Shown: positions 25,233 to 34,591 of the stretch, in pieces | Layout: each line of letters begins with the position of its first letter | Position numbering within the stretch: position 1 is the first letter of the stretch | Assembly (NCBI RefSeq): GCF_000025265.1 | Contig: NC_013739.1 | Location: forward strand, 3,696,001 to 3,760,000 | Origin: Conexibacter woesei DSM 14684 | GTDB lineage: Bacteria > Actinomycetota > Thermoleophilia > Solirubrobacterales > Solirubrobacteraceae | Direction: 5' to 3' | DNA length: 64,000 bases | The notes under the pieces: model-generated | What the model was told of the DNA's origin: nothing | The model's database searches: none | Seen by the model: the letters and a program-made list of their open reading frames with translations, nothing else | Translations under genes and position numbers: made by a program

Positions 25233-26492
25233 ATGGGCAGACTGGGATCTACCAGGATCTTGGCGATCATCGTGGCGGCGATCGTGGCGGCGCTCGCGAT
25301 CACGGGATGCGGCAGCAGCAGCGACGAGTCGAGCGCCGACACGGGCACGTCGGCGAGCAGCAGCGCGCCGGGCGTCGACGGCGACACGATCAGAGTGGGC
25401 GTGCTCCACTCGCTGTCGGGCACGATGGCGATCAGCGAGGTGTCCGTGAAGGACGCGGAGCTGCTTGCGATCGAGGAGATCAACGCCGCCGGCGGCGTGA
25501 TGGGCAAGAGAGTCGTGCCGGTGATCGAGGACGGCGCGTCCGACTGGCCGACGTTCGCGGAGAAGGCGCAGAAGCTGATCTCCGAGGACAGAGTCGCCGC
25601 CACCTTCGGCGGCTGGACCTCGGCGAGCCGCAAGGCGATGCTGCCGGTCTTCGAGCGCAACAGAGCGCTGCTCTACTACCCCGTCCAGTACGAGGGCCTG
25701 GAGCAGTCGCCGTACATCTTCTACTCGGGCGCGACGACCAACCAGCAGATCATCCCGGGCCTCGAGTACCTCAAGGAGCAGGGCGCGAGATCGCTCTTCC
25801 TCGTCGGTTCCGACTACGTCTTCCCGCGCACCGCCAACAAGGAGATCAAGGCCTGGGCTGAGGCCAACGACGTCGAGATCCTCGGCGAGGAGTACACGCC
25901 GCTCGGCCACACCGAGTACGGCACGCTGATCACCAAGCTGCAGGAGGCGAGACCGGACGCCGTCTTCAACACGCTCAACGGCGACTCCAACGTCGCCTTC
26001 TTCAAGCAGCTCAAGGGCGCCGGCGTGAGCGCCAGAGAGATGCCCGTGATGTCGGTCTCGGTCGCCGAGGAGGAGGTCCGCGGGATCGGGCCGGAGAACG
26101 TCGCCGGCCACCCGGTCGCGTGGAACTACTACCAGACGACCGACACACCGGCGAACAGAAGATTCGTCAAGGCGTACAGAGCGAAGTACGGCGCCGACCG
26201 CGTCACCGCAGACCCGATCGAGGCCGGCTACGTGCAGGTGTATCTGTGGGCGAGAGCGGTCGAGGCAGCGAGATCGACCGACCCAGAGGCCGTCAAAGAA
26301 GCGTCGAAGGGCCTCACGTTCGACGCGCCCGAGGGCAGAGTCACCGTCCACGACTCCAACCAGCACATCTACAAGACCGCCCGCATCGGCATCGTCGAGC
26401 CGGACGGCCAGATCAGAGAGGTGTGGGACTCCGGCAGACCGGTGGAGCCGGACCCCTACCTCAGAGGCTACGACTGGGCCGAGGGCCTCTAG
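25233..26492 (+). CDS. urtA: Urea ABC transporter substrate-binding lipoprotein UrtA
   Basis: The 419-residue lipoprotein captures urea outside the membrane. It has a signal peptide with lipobox AITGC (Cys27), a Ser/Asp-rich tether, then a type I periplasmic-binding fold with the UrtA hallmarks [44 protein letters not shown] and [14 protein letters not shown] 25233 follows AAGGAG at good distance. It heads a ten-gene operon for urea uptake and hydrolysis. Arginine is encoded mostly by AGA, in contrast to CGC in the cytosolic subunits downstream. Confidence 0.95.
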   Translation: MGRLGSTRILAIIVAAIVAALAITGCGSSSDESSADTGTSASSSAPGVDGDTIRVGVLHSLSGTMAISEVSVKDAELLAIEEINAAGGVMGKRVVPVIEDGASDWPTFAEKAQKLISEDRVAATFGGWTSASRKAMLPVFERNRALLYYPVQYEGLEQSPYIFYSGATTNQQIIPGLEYLKEQGARSLFLVGSDYVFPRTANKEIKAWAEANDVEILGEEYTPLGHTEYGTLITKLQEARPDAVFNTLNGDSNVAFFKQLKGAGVSAREMPVMSVSVAEEEVRGIGPENVAGHPVAWNYYQTTDTPANRRFVKAYRAKYGADRVTADPIEAGYVQVYLWARAVEAARSTDPEAVKEASKGLTFDAPEGRVTVHDSNQHIYKTARIGIVEPDGQIREVWDSGRPVEPDPYLRGYDWAEGL

Positions 26493-26510
26493 GAAGGTCT
26501 GGGACTCGCC

Positions 26511-27401
26511 GTGGACGTGTTCCTCTCACAGCTCTTCATCGGGCTGAGCGTGGCGTCGGTGCTGCTGCTGGTGGCGCTGGGGCTGACGTTCACGTTCGGC
26601 CAGATGAACGTCATCAACATGGCCCACGGCGAGTTCGTGATGGCCGGCGCGTACACCGCGTACGTGCTGCAGACGTCGGTCTTCACGGGCGCGGTGACGC
26701 TGGCCTTCGGGCTGGCGTTGCCGCTCGCGTTCCTCGTCGGCGGTGTGCTCGGGCTGATCCTCGAGTTCACGCTGATCAGACGGCTGCACGGGCGGCCGCT
26801 CGACACGCTGCTCGTCACCTGGGGCGTCTCGCTGATGCTCCAGCAGCTGGCGCGCGACATCTTCGGCGCGCCCAACGTGCAGGTGAAGGCGCCCTCCTTC
26901 CTGGAGGGCGGCGTCACCGTCGCGGGCGTCTCGATGCCGTACACGCGGCTCTTCATCATCGGCCTCGTGCTGGTCGCGCTCGTCGCGATCTGGTTCTACC
27001 TGTCGAAGCTGCCGGCAGGCCGACGGATGCGAGCGGTCGTGCAGAACCGCGACCTCGCGTCGGCGTCCGGCGTGCGCACACCGCGCGTCGACCGCCTCAC
27101 GTTCTTCATCGGCTCCGGCCTCGCGGGCGTCGCGGGCGTCGCCGTGACGCTGCTCGGATCGATCGGCCCGACGCTCGGCACGAGCTACATCATCGACGCG
27201 TTCCTCGTCGTGATCGTCGGCGGCCTCGGCCAGCTGCGCGGCGCGATCGCCGCCGCTGTCGCGCTCGGGGTCGCGAACGCCTATCTGGAGTACTGGACCG
27301 ACGCGTCGCTGGCGAAGGCCGCCGTCTTCGCGCTGATCGTCGTCTTCCTCCAGTTCCGCCCGCAGGGGCTCGTCGTGACGCGGCGCCGGGGGCTGGCATG
27401 A
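26511..27401 (+). CDS. urtB: Urea ABC transporter permease UrtB
   Basis: A 296-residue inner-membrane permease of the LivH type with about eight helices. NMAHGEFVMAGAYTAYV, VTWGVSLMLQQLARDIFGAPN and the C-terminal VIVGGLGQLRGAIAAAVALG are characteristic of UrtB. It pairs with UrtC to form the urea channel. The start is GTG at 26511 with GGAAGG upstream. Its stop overlaps the urtC ATG (ATGA). Confidence 0.94.
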   Translation: MDVFLSQLFIGLSVASVLLLVALGLTFTFGQMNVINMAHGEFVMAGAYTAYVLQTSVFTGAVTLAFGLALPLAFLVGGVLGLILEFTLIRRLHGRPLDTLLVTWGVSLMLQQLARDIFGAPNVQVKAPSFLEGGVTVAGVSMPYTRLFIIGLVLVALVAIWFYLSKLPAGRRMRAVVQNRDLASASGVRTPRVDRLTFFIGSGLAGVAGVAVTLLGSIGPTLGTSYIIDAFLVVIVGGLGQLRGAIAAAVALGVANAYLEYWTDASLAKAAVFALIVVFLQFRPQGLVVTRRRGLA

Positions 27402-28519
27402 GCGCCTGGGCTGCGCGGATCTTCCCGCCCGGCACGCAGCGCGCCGGCTTCCTGATCCGCTTCACGCTCGCGGCCGCGGCGCTGCTGCTGGTCGCGCCCG
27501 CGCTGCTGTCGGACTTCCGCCTGTCGCTGCTGGCGAAGTACCTCTGCTTCGCGATCATCGCCGTCGGGATCGGGCTCGCCTGGGGCCAGGGCGGGATGCT
27601 CGTGCTCGGCCAGGGGCTGTTCTTCGGCCTCGGCGGCTACGCGATGGGGATGCACATGAAGCTCGCGGAGGCCGGCCCCGGTCAGCTGCCGGACTTCATG
27701 ACCTGGAGCGGCGTGACGGAGCTGCCGTGGCTGTGGGAGCCGTTCCGCAGCTCGTGGGTCGCGATCGCGGCCTGCGTGCTGGTGCCGATGGCGGTCGCGG
27801 CGCTGCTCGGCACGCTGATCTTCCGCCAGCGGGTCCGCGGCGCCTACTTCGCGATCCTCTCGCAGGCGATGGCGGCCGCGTTCGTGATCGTGCTCGTCGG
27901 CCAGCAGGGCACGACCGGCGGCACCAACGGCCTGACGAACTTCACGAGATTCTTCGGCCTCGACCTGACGAACCCGGCCGACAAGCGGACGCTCTACCTG
28001 CTCGTGGCCGTCGTCTTCCTCGTCGTCTTCGTGCTCGCGCGCCAGGTCTCGCGCAGCCGCTACGGCAAGGTGCTGGTGGCGGTGCGCGACGCGGAGGACC
28101 GCGTCCGCTTCCTCGGCTACGACCCCACGCGCGTGAAGGTGATCGCCTACGTCGCGGCGGCCGGCATGGCCGGACTCGCGGGCGCGCTGTTCGTGCCGGT
28201 CGTCGGGATCATGTCCCCCGCCCTGCTCGGGATCGTCCCGTCGATCGAGATGGTGATCTGGGTCGCGCTCGGCGGGCGCACGGTGCTCGCGTGGGCCGCG
28301 GCTGGCGCGATCCTCGTCAGCTGGGCGAGAACGGACCTGTCGGAGCGCTTTCCGTCCGGCTGGCTCTACCTCCAGGGCGCGCTCTTCATCGTCGTGATCG
28401 CGTTCGCCCCGAAGGGCCTGGCAGGCGTCTCGGAGGCGCTGCAGGAGCGGGCGCGAAGACTGCGGTCGCGACGGGCGCCGCAGCCCGTCGCCGAGAGAGA
28501 GCTGGAGGTCGTGCGATGA
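27398..28519 (+). CDS. urtC: Urea ABC transporter permease UrtC
   Basis: A 373-residue LivM-type permease with about ten hydrophobic segments, including GQGLFFGLGGYAMGMHMKLAEAGPG-type family sequence near residue 75, GTTGGTNGLTNF and the EAA-like loop VRDAEDRVRFLGYDPTRVK that contacts the ATPases. The C-terminal 25 residues are Arg-rich and cytoplasmic. It is coupled to both neighbours by four-base ATGA overlaps. Confidence 0.94.
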   Translation: MSAWAARIFPPGTQRAGFLIRFTLAAAALLLVAPALLSDFRLSLLAKYLCFAIIAVGIGLAWGQGGMLVLGQGLFFGLGGYAMGMHMKLAEAGPGQLPDFMTWSGVTELPWLWEPFRSSWVAIAACVLVPMAVAALLGTLIFRQRVRGAYFAILSQAMAAAFVIVLVGQQGTTGGTNGLTNFTRFFGLDLTNPADKRTLYLLVAVVFLVVFVLARQVSRSRYGKVLVAVRDAEDRVRFLGYDPTRVKVIAYVAAAGMAGLAGALFVPVVGIMSPALLGIVPSIEMVIWVALGGRTVLAWAAAGAILVSWARTDLSERFPSGWLYLQGALFIVVIAFAPKGLAGVSEALQERARRLRSRRAPQPVAERELEVVR

Positions 28520-29289
28520 GCGACATGCTGCTGGAGGTCCGCGGGCTGAAGGTCGTCTTCGACGGCTTCCACGCGATCGACGGGCTCGACCTGACCGTCG
28601 AACGCGACGAGATCCGCTTCCTGATCGGTCCCAACGGCGCCGGCAAGACGACGCTGGTCGACGCGATCACGGGGCTCGTGAAGCCCGCGGCCGGCTCGAT
28701 CCGCTTCGAGGGCGCCGAGCTGGTGCGGCGGCGCGAGCACCAGATCGTGCGCCGCGGTGTCGGCCGCACGTTCCAGACGCCGACCGTCTTCGAGCAGCTG
28801 ACGGTGCTCGACAACGTCGACGTCGCGGCGAGCTTCCGGATGCGCTTCGGCTCGCTCCTGCGCCAGCGGCGCGGGACCTCGCCGGGCGTGCTCGACGCGC
28901 TCCGCGCAGTCGGCCTCGACGAGCTGGCGGACGCGAACGCCGGCGTGCTGTCGCACGGTCAGCGGCAGTGGCTGGAGGTCGCGATGGTGCTCGTGCAGGG
29001 GCCGCGGCTGCTGCTGCTCGACGAGCCGGTCGCCGGCATGACCGGCGACGAGCGCACGCGCACCGGCGAGCTGATCGAGCGGATCGCCGCCGAGGGCACG
29101 ACGGTGCTCGTGATCGAGCACGACATGGACTTCGTCCGCCGCTTCGCGACGCGCGTGACGGTGATGCACGAGGGACGGATCCTGACCGAGGGGACGGTGG
29201 GCGAGGTGCAGCAGGACGAGACGGTGCGCGAGGTCTACCTCGGACGCCCGCGCGACGCGCGCGGCGCGGGCGCGGAGGCGGTCGCATGA
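28516..29289 (+). CDS. urtD: Urea ABC transporter ATP-binding protein UrtD
   Basis: The 257-residue ATPase has Walker A GPNGAGKTT (about residues 38-46), the UrtD/LivG-type signature LSHGQRQWLE, Walker B LLLLDEPVAGM and the switch His in VIEHDMDF. Together with UrtE it powers urea import. ATGA overlaps join it to urtC and urtE. The final 15 residues are Ala/Gly-rich and probably disordered. Confidence 0.94.
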   Translation: MSDMLLEVRGLKVVFDGFHAIDGLDLTVERDEIRFLIGPNGAGKTTLVDAITGLVKPAAGSIRFEGAELVRRREHQIVRRGVGRTFQTPTVFEQLTVLDNVDVAASFRMRFGSLLRQRRGTSPGVLDALRAVGLDELADANAGVLSHGQRQWLEVAMVLVQGPRLLLLDEPVAGMTGDERTRTGELIERIAAEGTTVLVIEHDMDFVRRFATRVTVMHEGRILTEGTVGEVQQDETVREVYLGRPRDARGAGAEAVA

Positions 29290-30041
29290 GCGCGCCGGCG
29301 ATCGCTCCCGCCACGGTCGTGGACGGCGCCGTGCGCGACGACGACCTGCTGCGGATCGAGGCGGTCGACGGCGGCCACGGCTCGACCGCGGTCCTGTTCG
29401 GCGTCTCGCTCGGCGTGCCGCGCAACGGGCTCTGCTGCCTGATGGGCCGCAACGGCGTCGGCAAGTCGACGCTGATGTCGACGATCGTCGGGCTGCTGCG
29501 CGCCCGCCGCGGGCGGATCGTGCTCGACGGCGAGGACGTCACGAAGCTGAAGCCGTACGAGCGCGCGCGGGCGGGGATCGCGTTCGTGCCGCAGGGCCGC
29601 GACTGCTTCCCGCAGCTGACGGTGATGGAGAACCTGCGCGTCGTACAGGAGGCGCGGCGCGACCTCGACCGCGGCGCGATCGATGAGGCGCTCGACCTCT
29701 TCCCGCGGCTTCGCGGGCTGCTCGACCGCCCGGCCGGCTTCCTCTCCGGCGGGCAGATGCAGCAGCTCGCGATCGCCCGCGCGCTCGTGACGCGGCCGAA
29801 GCTGCTGCTGCTGGACGAGCCCACAGAGGGGATCCAGCCGTCGATCATCCTGGAGATCGAGGACGCGATCGCCCAGCTCAAGCGCAGCGCCGGGCTGTCG
29901 ATCCTGCTGGTCGAGCAGTACGTCGACTTCGCGCTGCGGCTGGCGGAGCGCTACGCGGTGATGGACGCCGGCCGCGTGATCGACGCGGGCGAGACGGCGG
30001 CGCTGGAGGACGGCCACGTGCGCCGGCTGCTCGCCGTATGA
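29286..30041 (+). CDS. urtE: Urea ABC transporter ATP-binding protein UrtE
   Basis: The 251-residue LivF-type ATPase shows Walker [10 protein letters not shown] (about residues 55-63), Q-loop [14 protein letters not shown], signature [15 protein letters not shown] and Walker [15 protein letters not shown], then [11 protein letters not shown]. The GRDCFP sequence is typical of UrtE. The first 18 residues are an Ala-rich extension. It overlaps the urease gene ureAB by four bases, linking transport with hydrolysis in one transcript. Confidence 0.94.
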   Translation: MSAPAIAPATVVDGAVRDDDLLRIEAVDGGHGSTAVLFGVSLGVPRNGLCCLMGRNGVGKSTLMSTIVGLLRARRGRIVLDGEDVTKLKPYERARAGIAFVPQGRDCFPQLTVMENLRVVQEARRDLDRGAIDEALDLFPRLRGLLDRPAGFLSGGQMQQLAIARALVTRPKLLLLDEPTEGIQPSIILEIEDAIAQLKRSAGLSILLVEQYVDFALRLAERYAVMDAGRVIDAGETAALEDGHVRRLLAV

Positions 30042-30664
30042 AGCTGCCTCCGTCCGACGTCGAGAAGCTGCTGCTGTCGGTCGCCGGGATGGTCGCGCGC
30101 GATCGTCGTGCTCGCGGCGTCCGGCTCAACCACCCGGAGGCGGTCGCCTTGCTGGCGACGTGGGTGATCGAGCGCGCCCGCGACGGCGACGCGACCGTCG
30201 AGCAGCTGATGGCCGACGGCCGCCACGTGCTCGCGCCCGAGGAGCTGATGGACGGCGTCGCCGAGCTGCTCGACGAGGTCCAGGTCGAGGCGACGTTCCC
30301 CGACGGCCGCAAGCTCGTGACGCTCCATCAGCCGGTCGCGTCCACCGCCACGTCCGGCTCGCTCCCGCCGGGGGCCGTCGTCGTCGGCTCCGAGCCGGTC
30401 CCGCTCGCGCCCGGCCGCGAGCGCCGCACGCTCGACGTCATCAACGACGGCGACCGCCCGGTCCAGGTCGGCTCGCACTTCCACTTCGCCGACGCGAACG
30501 GGGCGCTGCGCTTCGACCGCGACGCCGCGCGCGGCTTCCGCCTCGACGTGCCGGCCGGCACGTCGGTCCGCTTCGAGCCAGGGCTCGCGTGCACGGTCAC
30601 GCTCGTCGCACTCGCGGGCGCGCGCCACGTGGCCGGGCTCCAGCTGCGCGAGGTGGCGTCGTGA
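30038..30664 (+). CDS. ureAB: Fused urease gamma/beta subunit (UreAB)
   Basis: In this 208-residue protein residues 1-100 are the gamma subunit ([58 protein letters not shown]) and residues 108-208 the beta subunit ([52 protein letters not shown]). Separate ureA and ureB genes are more common; fusions occur in some actinobacteria and Helicobacter-type ureases. The stop overlaps the ureC GTG. Confidence 0.95.
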   Translation: MKLPPSDVEKLLLSVAGMVARDRRARGVRLNHPEAVALLATWVIERARDGDATVEQLMADGRHVLAPEELMDGVAELLDEVQVEATFPDGRKLVTLHQPVASTATSGSLPPGAVVVGSEPVPLAPGRERRTLDVINDGDRPVQVGSHFHFADANGALRFDRDAARGFRLDVPAGTSVRFEPGLACTVTLVALAGARHVAGLQLREVAS

Positions 30665-32379
30665 CGAGCGTCGAGCGCGAGCGCTACGCGCAGCTCTACG
30701 GCCCGACCGTCGGCGACCGCGTCCGGCTCGCCGACACCGACCTCTGGGTCACACCCGAGGAGGACTTCTGCCGCGGCGGCGACGAGGCCGTCTTCGGCGG
30801 CGGCAAGACGATCCGCGAGTCGATGGCGCAGGGCTCCACGACGTGCGCCGACGGCGCCCCGGACCTCGTCATCACGAACGTGCTCGTGCTCGACCACTGG
30901 GGCGTCGTGAAGGCCGACGTCGGGATCCGCGACGGGCGGATCTCCGCACTCGGGAAGGCCGGCAACCCGGACGTGATGGACGGCGTCCACCCCGCGCTGC
31001 GGATCGGCCCGTCGACCGACGTGATCGCGGGCGAGGGTCGGATCCTCACCGCCGGCGGCGTCGACTGCCACGTCCACTTCATCACCCCGTCGATCGTGAC
31101 CGAGGCGGTCGCCGCCGGGATCACGACGCTGATCGGCGGCGGCACCGGCCCGACCGAGGGCACCCGCGCGACGACGTGCACCCCGAGCGCCGACGCGCTC
31201 GCGCTGATGCACCGCGCGCTCGACGAGCTGCCCGTCAACGTGCTGCTGCTCGGCAAGGGCAACACGGTCAGCGCCGCGGGTCTGGAGGAGCAGGTGCTCG
31301 GCGGCGCGGGCGGGATGAAGCTGCACGAGGACTGGGGCTCGACGCCGGCCGCGATCGACGCCTGCCTGACGGCGGCCGAGCGCTGGGGGATCCAGGTCGC
31401 GATCCACACCGACACGCTCAACGAGGCCGGCTTCCTCGAGTCGACGGTCGCGGCGATCGGCGGCCGCACGATCCACACGTTCCACACCGAGGGTGCAGGC
31501 GGCGGCCACGCGCCCGACATCATCGCGATCGCCGCGCATCCGAACGTCCTGCCGTCCTCGACCAACCCGACGCGCCCGCACACGGTCAACACGGTCGCCG
31601 AGCACCAGGACATGCTGATCGTCTGCCACCACCTCAACCCGCGCGTGCCGGAGGATCTCGCGTTCGCGGAGTCGCGCATCCGCGCCACGACGATCGCCGC
31701 GGAGGACCTGCTGCACGACCTCGGCGCGATCTCGATCATCGGCTCCGACGCGCAGGCGATGGGCCGCGTCGGCGAGACGATCGTGCGGACGTGGCAGACC
31801 GCGCACGTCGGCAAGGCGCGCTGGGGCGTCCTGGCCGGCGACGGCGGCGCCTTGGGAGCCGACAACGCCCGCGCGCGCCGCTACGTAGCGAAGTACACGA
31901 TCTGCCCCGCGGTCGCGCACGGGATCGATCACGAGGTCGGCTCCGTCGAGCCCGGCAAGCTGGCCGACCTCGTGCTGTGGGACCCAGCGTTCTTCGCGAT
32001 CCGGCCGCGGCTGGTGATCAAGGGCGGCGCGGTCGCGTGGGCGCCGATCGGCGATGCGAACGCGTCGATCCCGACGCCGCAGCCGATCCTGTCGCGGCCG
32101 ATGTTCGGCGCCTCCCCCAGCGCCGCTGGGAGCCGATCGCTCTCCTTCGTCGCGCCGGCTGCGATGGAGGACGGACTGGCAGAGCGCCTCGGCCTGCGTC
32201 GCCGCCTCGTCGCGGTGACCGACACGCGCGGGCTGTCGAAGGCCGACATGCCGGGCAACGACGCCCTGCCCACGATCGAGGTGGACTCCGAGACGTTCGT
32301 CGTGACGGTCGACGGTGCGGCGGTCGAACAGGCCCCGGCGGGGCTGTTGCCGCTCGCCCAGCGCTACGCGATGTTCTGA
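30661..32379 (+). CDS. ureC: Urease catalytic alpha subunit UreC
   Basis: The 572-residue nickel enzyme hydrolyses urea to ammonia and carbamate. All active-site residues are present: His137/His139 (CHVHF), the carbamylated Lys220 ([13 protein letters not shown]), His249 (AIHTDT), His275, the mobile-flap Cys322-His323 ([12 protein letters not shown]) and Asp363 (GSDAQAMGR). The start is GTG at 30661, sharing bases with the ureAB stop (GTGA), and gives the family N-terminus [21 protein letters not shown]. Confidence 0.97.
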   Translation: MTSVERERYAQLYGPTVGDRVRLADTDLWVTPEEDFCRGGDEAVFGGGKTIRESMAQGSTTCADGAPDLVITNVLVLDHWGVVKADVGIRDGRISALGKAGNPDVMDGVHPALRIGPSTDVIAGEGRILTAGGVDCHVHFITPSIVTEAVAAGITTLIGGGTGPTEGTRATTCTPSADALALMHRALDELPVNVLLLGKGNTVSAAGLEEQVLGGAGGMKLHEDWGSTPAAIDACLTAAERWGIQVAIHTDTLNEAGFLESTVAAIGGRTIHTFHTEGAGGGHAPDIIAIAAHPNVLPSSTNPTRPHTVNTVAEHQDMLIVCHHLNPRVPEDLAFAESRIRATTIAAEDLLHDLGAISIIGSDAQAMGRVGETIVRTWQTAHVGKARWGVLAGDGGALGADNARARRYVAKYTICPAVAHGIDHEVGSVEPGKLADLVLWDPAFFAIRPRLVIKGGAVAWAPIGDANASIPTPQPILSRPMFGASPSAAGSRSLSFVAPAAMEDGLAERLGLRRRLVAVTDTRGLSKADMPGNDALPTIEVDSETFVVTVDGAAVEQAPAGLLPLAQRYAMF

Positions 32380-33152
32380 TGTCGACTTCGGTCCTGTCCC
32401 TCCTGCTCGCCGACAGCCGCACCCCGTTGGGTGGCTACGCCCACTCCGGCGGGCTCGAAGCCGCCGTGGAGTCCGGCCTCGGCGCGGGCGACGTCCAAGC
32501 CTTCGCCGCCGCCCGCCTCGCCACCGTCGCCCGGGTCGACGCCGCGTTCGCGGCCGCCGCATGCGACGTGCGTCAATCTGCACCCCCTGTAGGGGTGCAA
32601 ACTGCCCCACCTCCCGTCACCGCGCTGCTGACGCTCGACGACGAGCTGGCCGCGCGGACCGCGTCGGCGCCGCTGCGGGCGGCGGCGCGGCAGCTCGGGC
32701 GGGCGCTGCTGCGAGTCGGGCAGCGGCTGCGGCCCGACGACCCGACCCTCTCGGCCTACCTGCGGGAGAGCGGCTGGACGCCGCGGCCCGTCGCGTTCGG
32801 CGTGCTCGCCGGTGCCACCGGCCTGGCACCCGTCGAGGCCGCCCGGCTCGTCCTCTACGAGGACGTCGCCGGCGTCGCCGCGGCGGCGGTGAAGCTGCTG
32901 CCGCTCGACGCCGCCGACGCGACCGCCTGGGTGGCGGAGCTGGCGCCGCGAATCGCGACGCTTGCGGAGAGCGTGGCCGCAGGACGCCCGCCCGCGCACT
33001 CCCTCGATGCCAACCGGCTGCCGCCAGCCCCGCCAGCGCCGCACGAGCGGAGCGCACGCGAACCACAGTGGCTCCCCGCCACCTCCACCCCCTTTCTCGA
33101 TCTCCGCTCACTCGACCACGACCGCTCCGACGGGAGGCTCTTTGTCACCTGA
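32379..33152 (+). CDS. ureF: Urease accessory protein UreF
   Basis: The 257-residue all-helical protein helps UreG and UreD load nickel into urease. The family N-terminus [26 protein letters not shown] is clear, as is the central [31 protein letters not shown] at 32379 shares one base with the ureC stop (TGATG). The C-terminal third (after about residue 215) is Pro/Ala-rich and diverges from the family. The final codons overlap the start of ureG. Confidence 0.9.
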   Translation: MSTSVLSLLLADSRTPLGGYAHSGGLEAAVESGLGAGDVQAFAAARLATVARVDAAFAAAACDVRQSAPPVGVQTAPPPVTALLTLDDELAARTASAPLRAAARQLGRALLRVGQRLRPDDPTLSAYLRESGWTPRPVAFGVLAGATGLAPVEAARLVLYEDVAGVAAAAVKLLPLDAADATAWVAELAPRIATLAESVAAGRPPAHSLDANRLPPAPPAPHERSAREPQWLPATSTPFLDLRSLDHDRSDGRLFVT

Positions 33153-33861
33153 CCCCGAAACCACCGCCACGGGCCGCGCGCTGCGGATCGGCATCGGCGG
33201 GCCGGTCGGCACCGGCAAGTCGTCGCTGATCGCCGCGCTCTGCCGGCGCCTCGGCACCGAGCTGCGGCTCGGCGTCGTGACGAACGACATCTACACGACC
33301 GAGGACGCGATCTTCCTGCGCGGCCAGGGCGTGCTGGCACCCGAGCGGATCGTCGCGGTGCAGACCGGCTGCTGCCCGCACACCGCGATCCGCGACGACG
33401 TCTCCGCCAACCTGCAGGCGGTCGAGGACCTCGAACGCGCACACGGCCCGCTCGACGTCGTGCTCGTCGAGTCCGGCGGCGACAACCTCACCGCGTGCTT
33501 CAGTCCCGCGCTCGCCGACACGCAGATCTTCGTGCTCGACGTCGCCGGCGGCGACGACGTCCCGCGCAAGGGCGGACCGGGGGTCGCGCGCTCGGACCTG
33601 CTCGTCATCAACAAGGTCGATCTCGCCCCGCACGTCGGCGCGTCGGTCGAGACGATGCTGAGGGATTCGGCCGAGCGACGGGACGGCCGCCCGACGGTGG
33701 CGGTCAGCCTGCGCGACCCGGCCGGCGTCGCCGAGGTCGCGGCGTGGGCGCTCGACCAGCTCGCGGTGTGGCGGGCCGGAGCGCTCGTGAGCGAGGATCC
33801 CGGCCCGCCCGCGCCGCACGGCCCGCACGGTCACACCCACGACCATGCCCACGCCCACTGA
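33142..33861 (+). CDS. ureG: Urease accessory GTPase UreG with C-terminal His-rich tail
   Basis: The 239-residue GTPase delivers nickel to urease. Walker [11 protein letters not shown] (about residues 19-28), [12 protein letters not shown], the nickel-site CPH in [24 protein letters not shown] and the specificity motif NKVD are intact. I place the start at TTG 33142, preceded by GGGAGG at five bases and overlapping ureF by 11 bases. The protein ends in a His-rich tail ([14 protein letters not shown]), which may store or bind nickel; UreG His tails are usually at the N-terminus. Confidence 0.94.
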   Translation: MSPDPETTATGRALRIGIGGPVGTGKSSLIAALCRRLGTELRLGVVTNDIYTTEDAIFLRGQGVLAPERIVAVQTGCCPHTAIRDDVSANLQAVEDLERAHGPLDVVLVESGGDNLTACFSPALADTQIFVLDVAGGDDVPRKGGPGVARSDLLVINKVDLAPHVGASVETMLRDSAERRDGRPTVAVSLRDPAGVAEVAAWALDQLAVWRAGALVSEDPGPPAPHGPHGHTHDHAHAH

Positions 33862-34591
33862 AGAGAGCGCCGCACCGCACGCCACCACCCTCGTCCACGC
33901 TGAGCGGCATGGCGGACGCACCGTCCTGACGATGCTGCGCGCCGCGGCTCCGTGGGCGCCGCGGCCGCTGCGCGACGCCCCCGGCGGCGCCGCCTGCGTC
34001 GCGCTCGTGCAGACCGCCGCGACGCTCCTCGCCGGTGACGACGCGCGGATCGAGCTGGTGCTCGGCGAGCGCGCCGCACTCGACGTGCTGGAGACCGGTG
34101 CGACTGTCGCGCACCACGTCCGTGGTGGAGCGCCCGCGCGGCTCAGCGTCGCCGTCACGCTCGCCGCGGGCGCGCGGCTGCGCTGGCTCGCCCGCCCGCT
34201 CGTGCTCGCGCACGGGTCCGCCGTCGAGCGCGACACGCGCGTGGTGCTCGCCGCCGGCGCGCAGGCGCTGCTGCGCGAGACCGTCGTGCTGGGCCGCAGC
34301 GACGAGGCGCCCGGCGCGCTGCGCAGCCGCTTCCGCGCCACGCACGACGGCCGCCCGCTGCTGCACGAGCAGCTCGACACGGCCGACCTCGCGACGCTCC
34401 GCTCGCCGGTCGTCGCAGGCGACGCGGCCGTGCTCGACGCGATCGTGCTGCTCGGCGCGCGCGGCGCGGACGTGCCGGGCTCGACCCAGCTCGCCGGGCC
34501 GGGGACGAGCTGGCGCGCCCTGCACCCGCGCGGCGCCGACCCCGAGCCGGCCGCCGCGCGCGTCCTCAGCGCCTGGTCCTCCGACGCCTAG
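33845..34591 (+). CDS. ureD: Urease accessory protein UreD
   Basis: The 248-residue beta-rich scaffold protein binds apo-urease and passes nickel from UreG. Family features include [37 protein letters not shown] and the [19 protein letters not shown] stretch. It overlaps ureG by 17 bases and ends the operon. Its TAG stop and the stop of the convergent acyl-CoA synthetase share the palindrome CTAG (34588-34591). Confidence 0.88.
   Translation: MPTPTEESAAPHATTLVHAERHGGRTVLTMLRAAAPWAPRPLRDAPGGAACVALVQTAATLLAGDDARIELVLGERAALDVLETGATVAHHVRGGAPARLSVAVTLAAGARLRWLARPLVLAHGSAVERDTRVVLAAGAQALLRETVVLGRSDEAPGALRSRFRATHDGRPLLHEQLDTADLATLRSPVVAGDAAVLDAIVLLGARGADVPGSTQLAGPGTSWRALHPRGADPEPAAARVLSAWSSDA

Noticed and set aside
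26120..27397. 799-codon frame suggesting a longer UrtC
   Set aside because: The region before 27398 is urtA and urtB in other frames; UrtC starts at the ATGA overlap with urtB.
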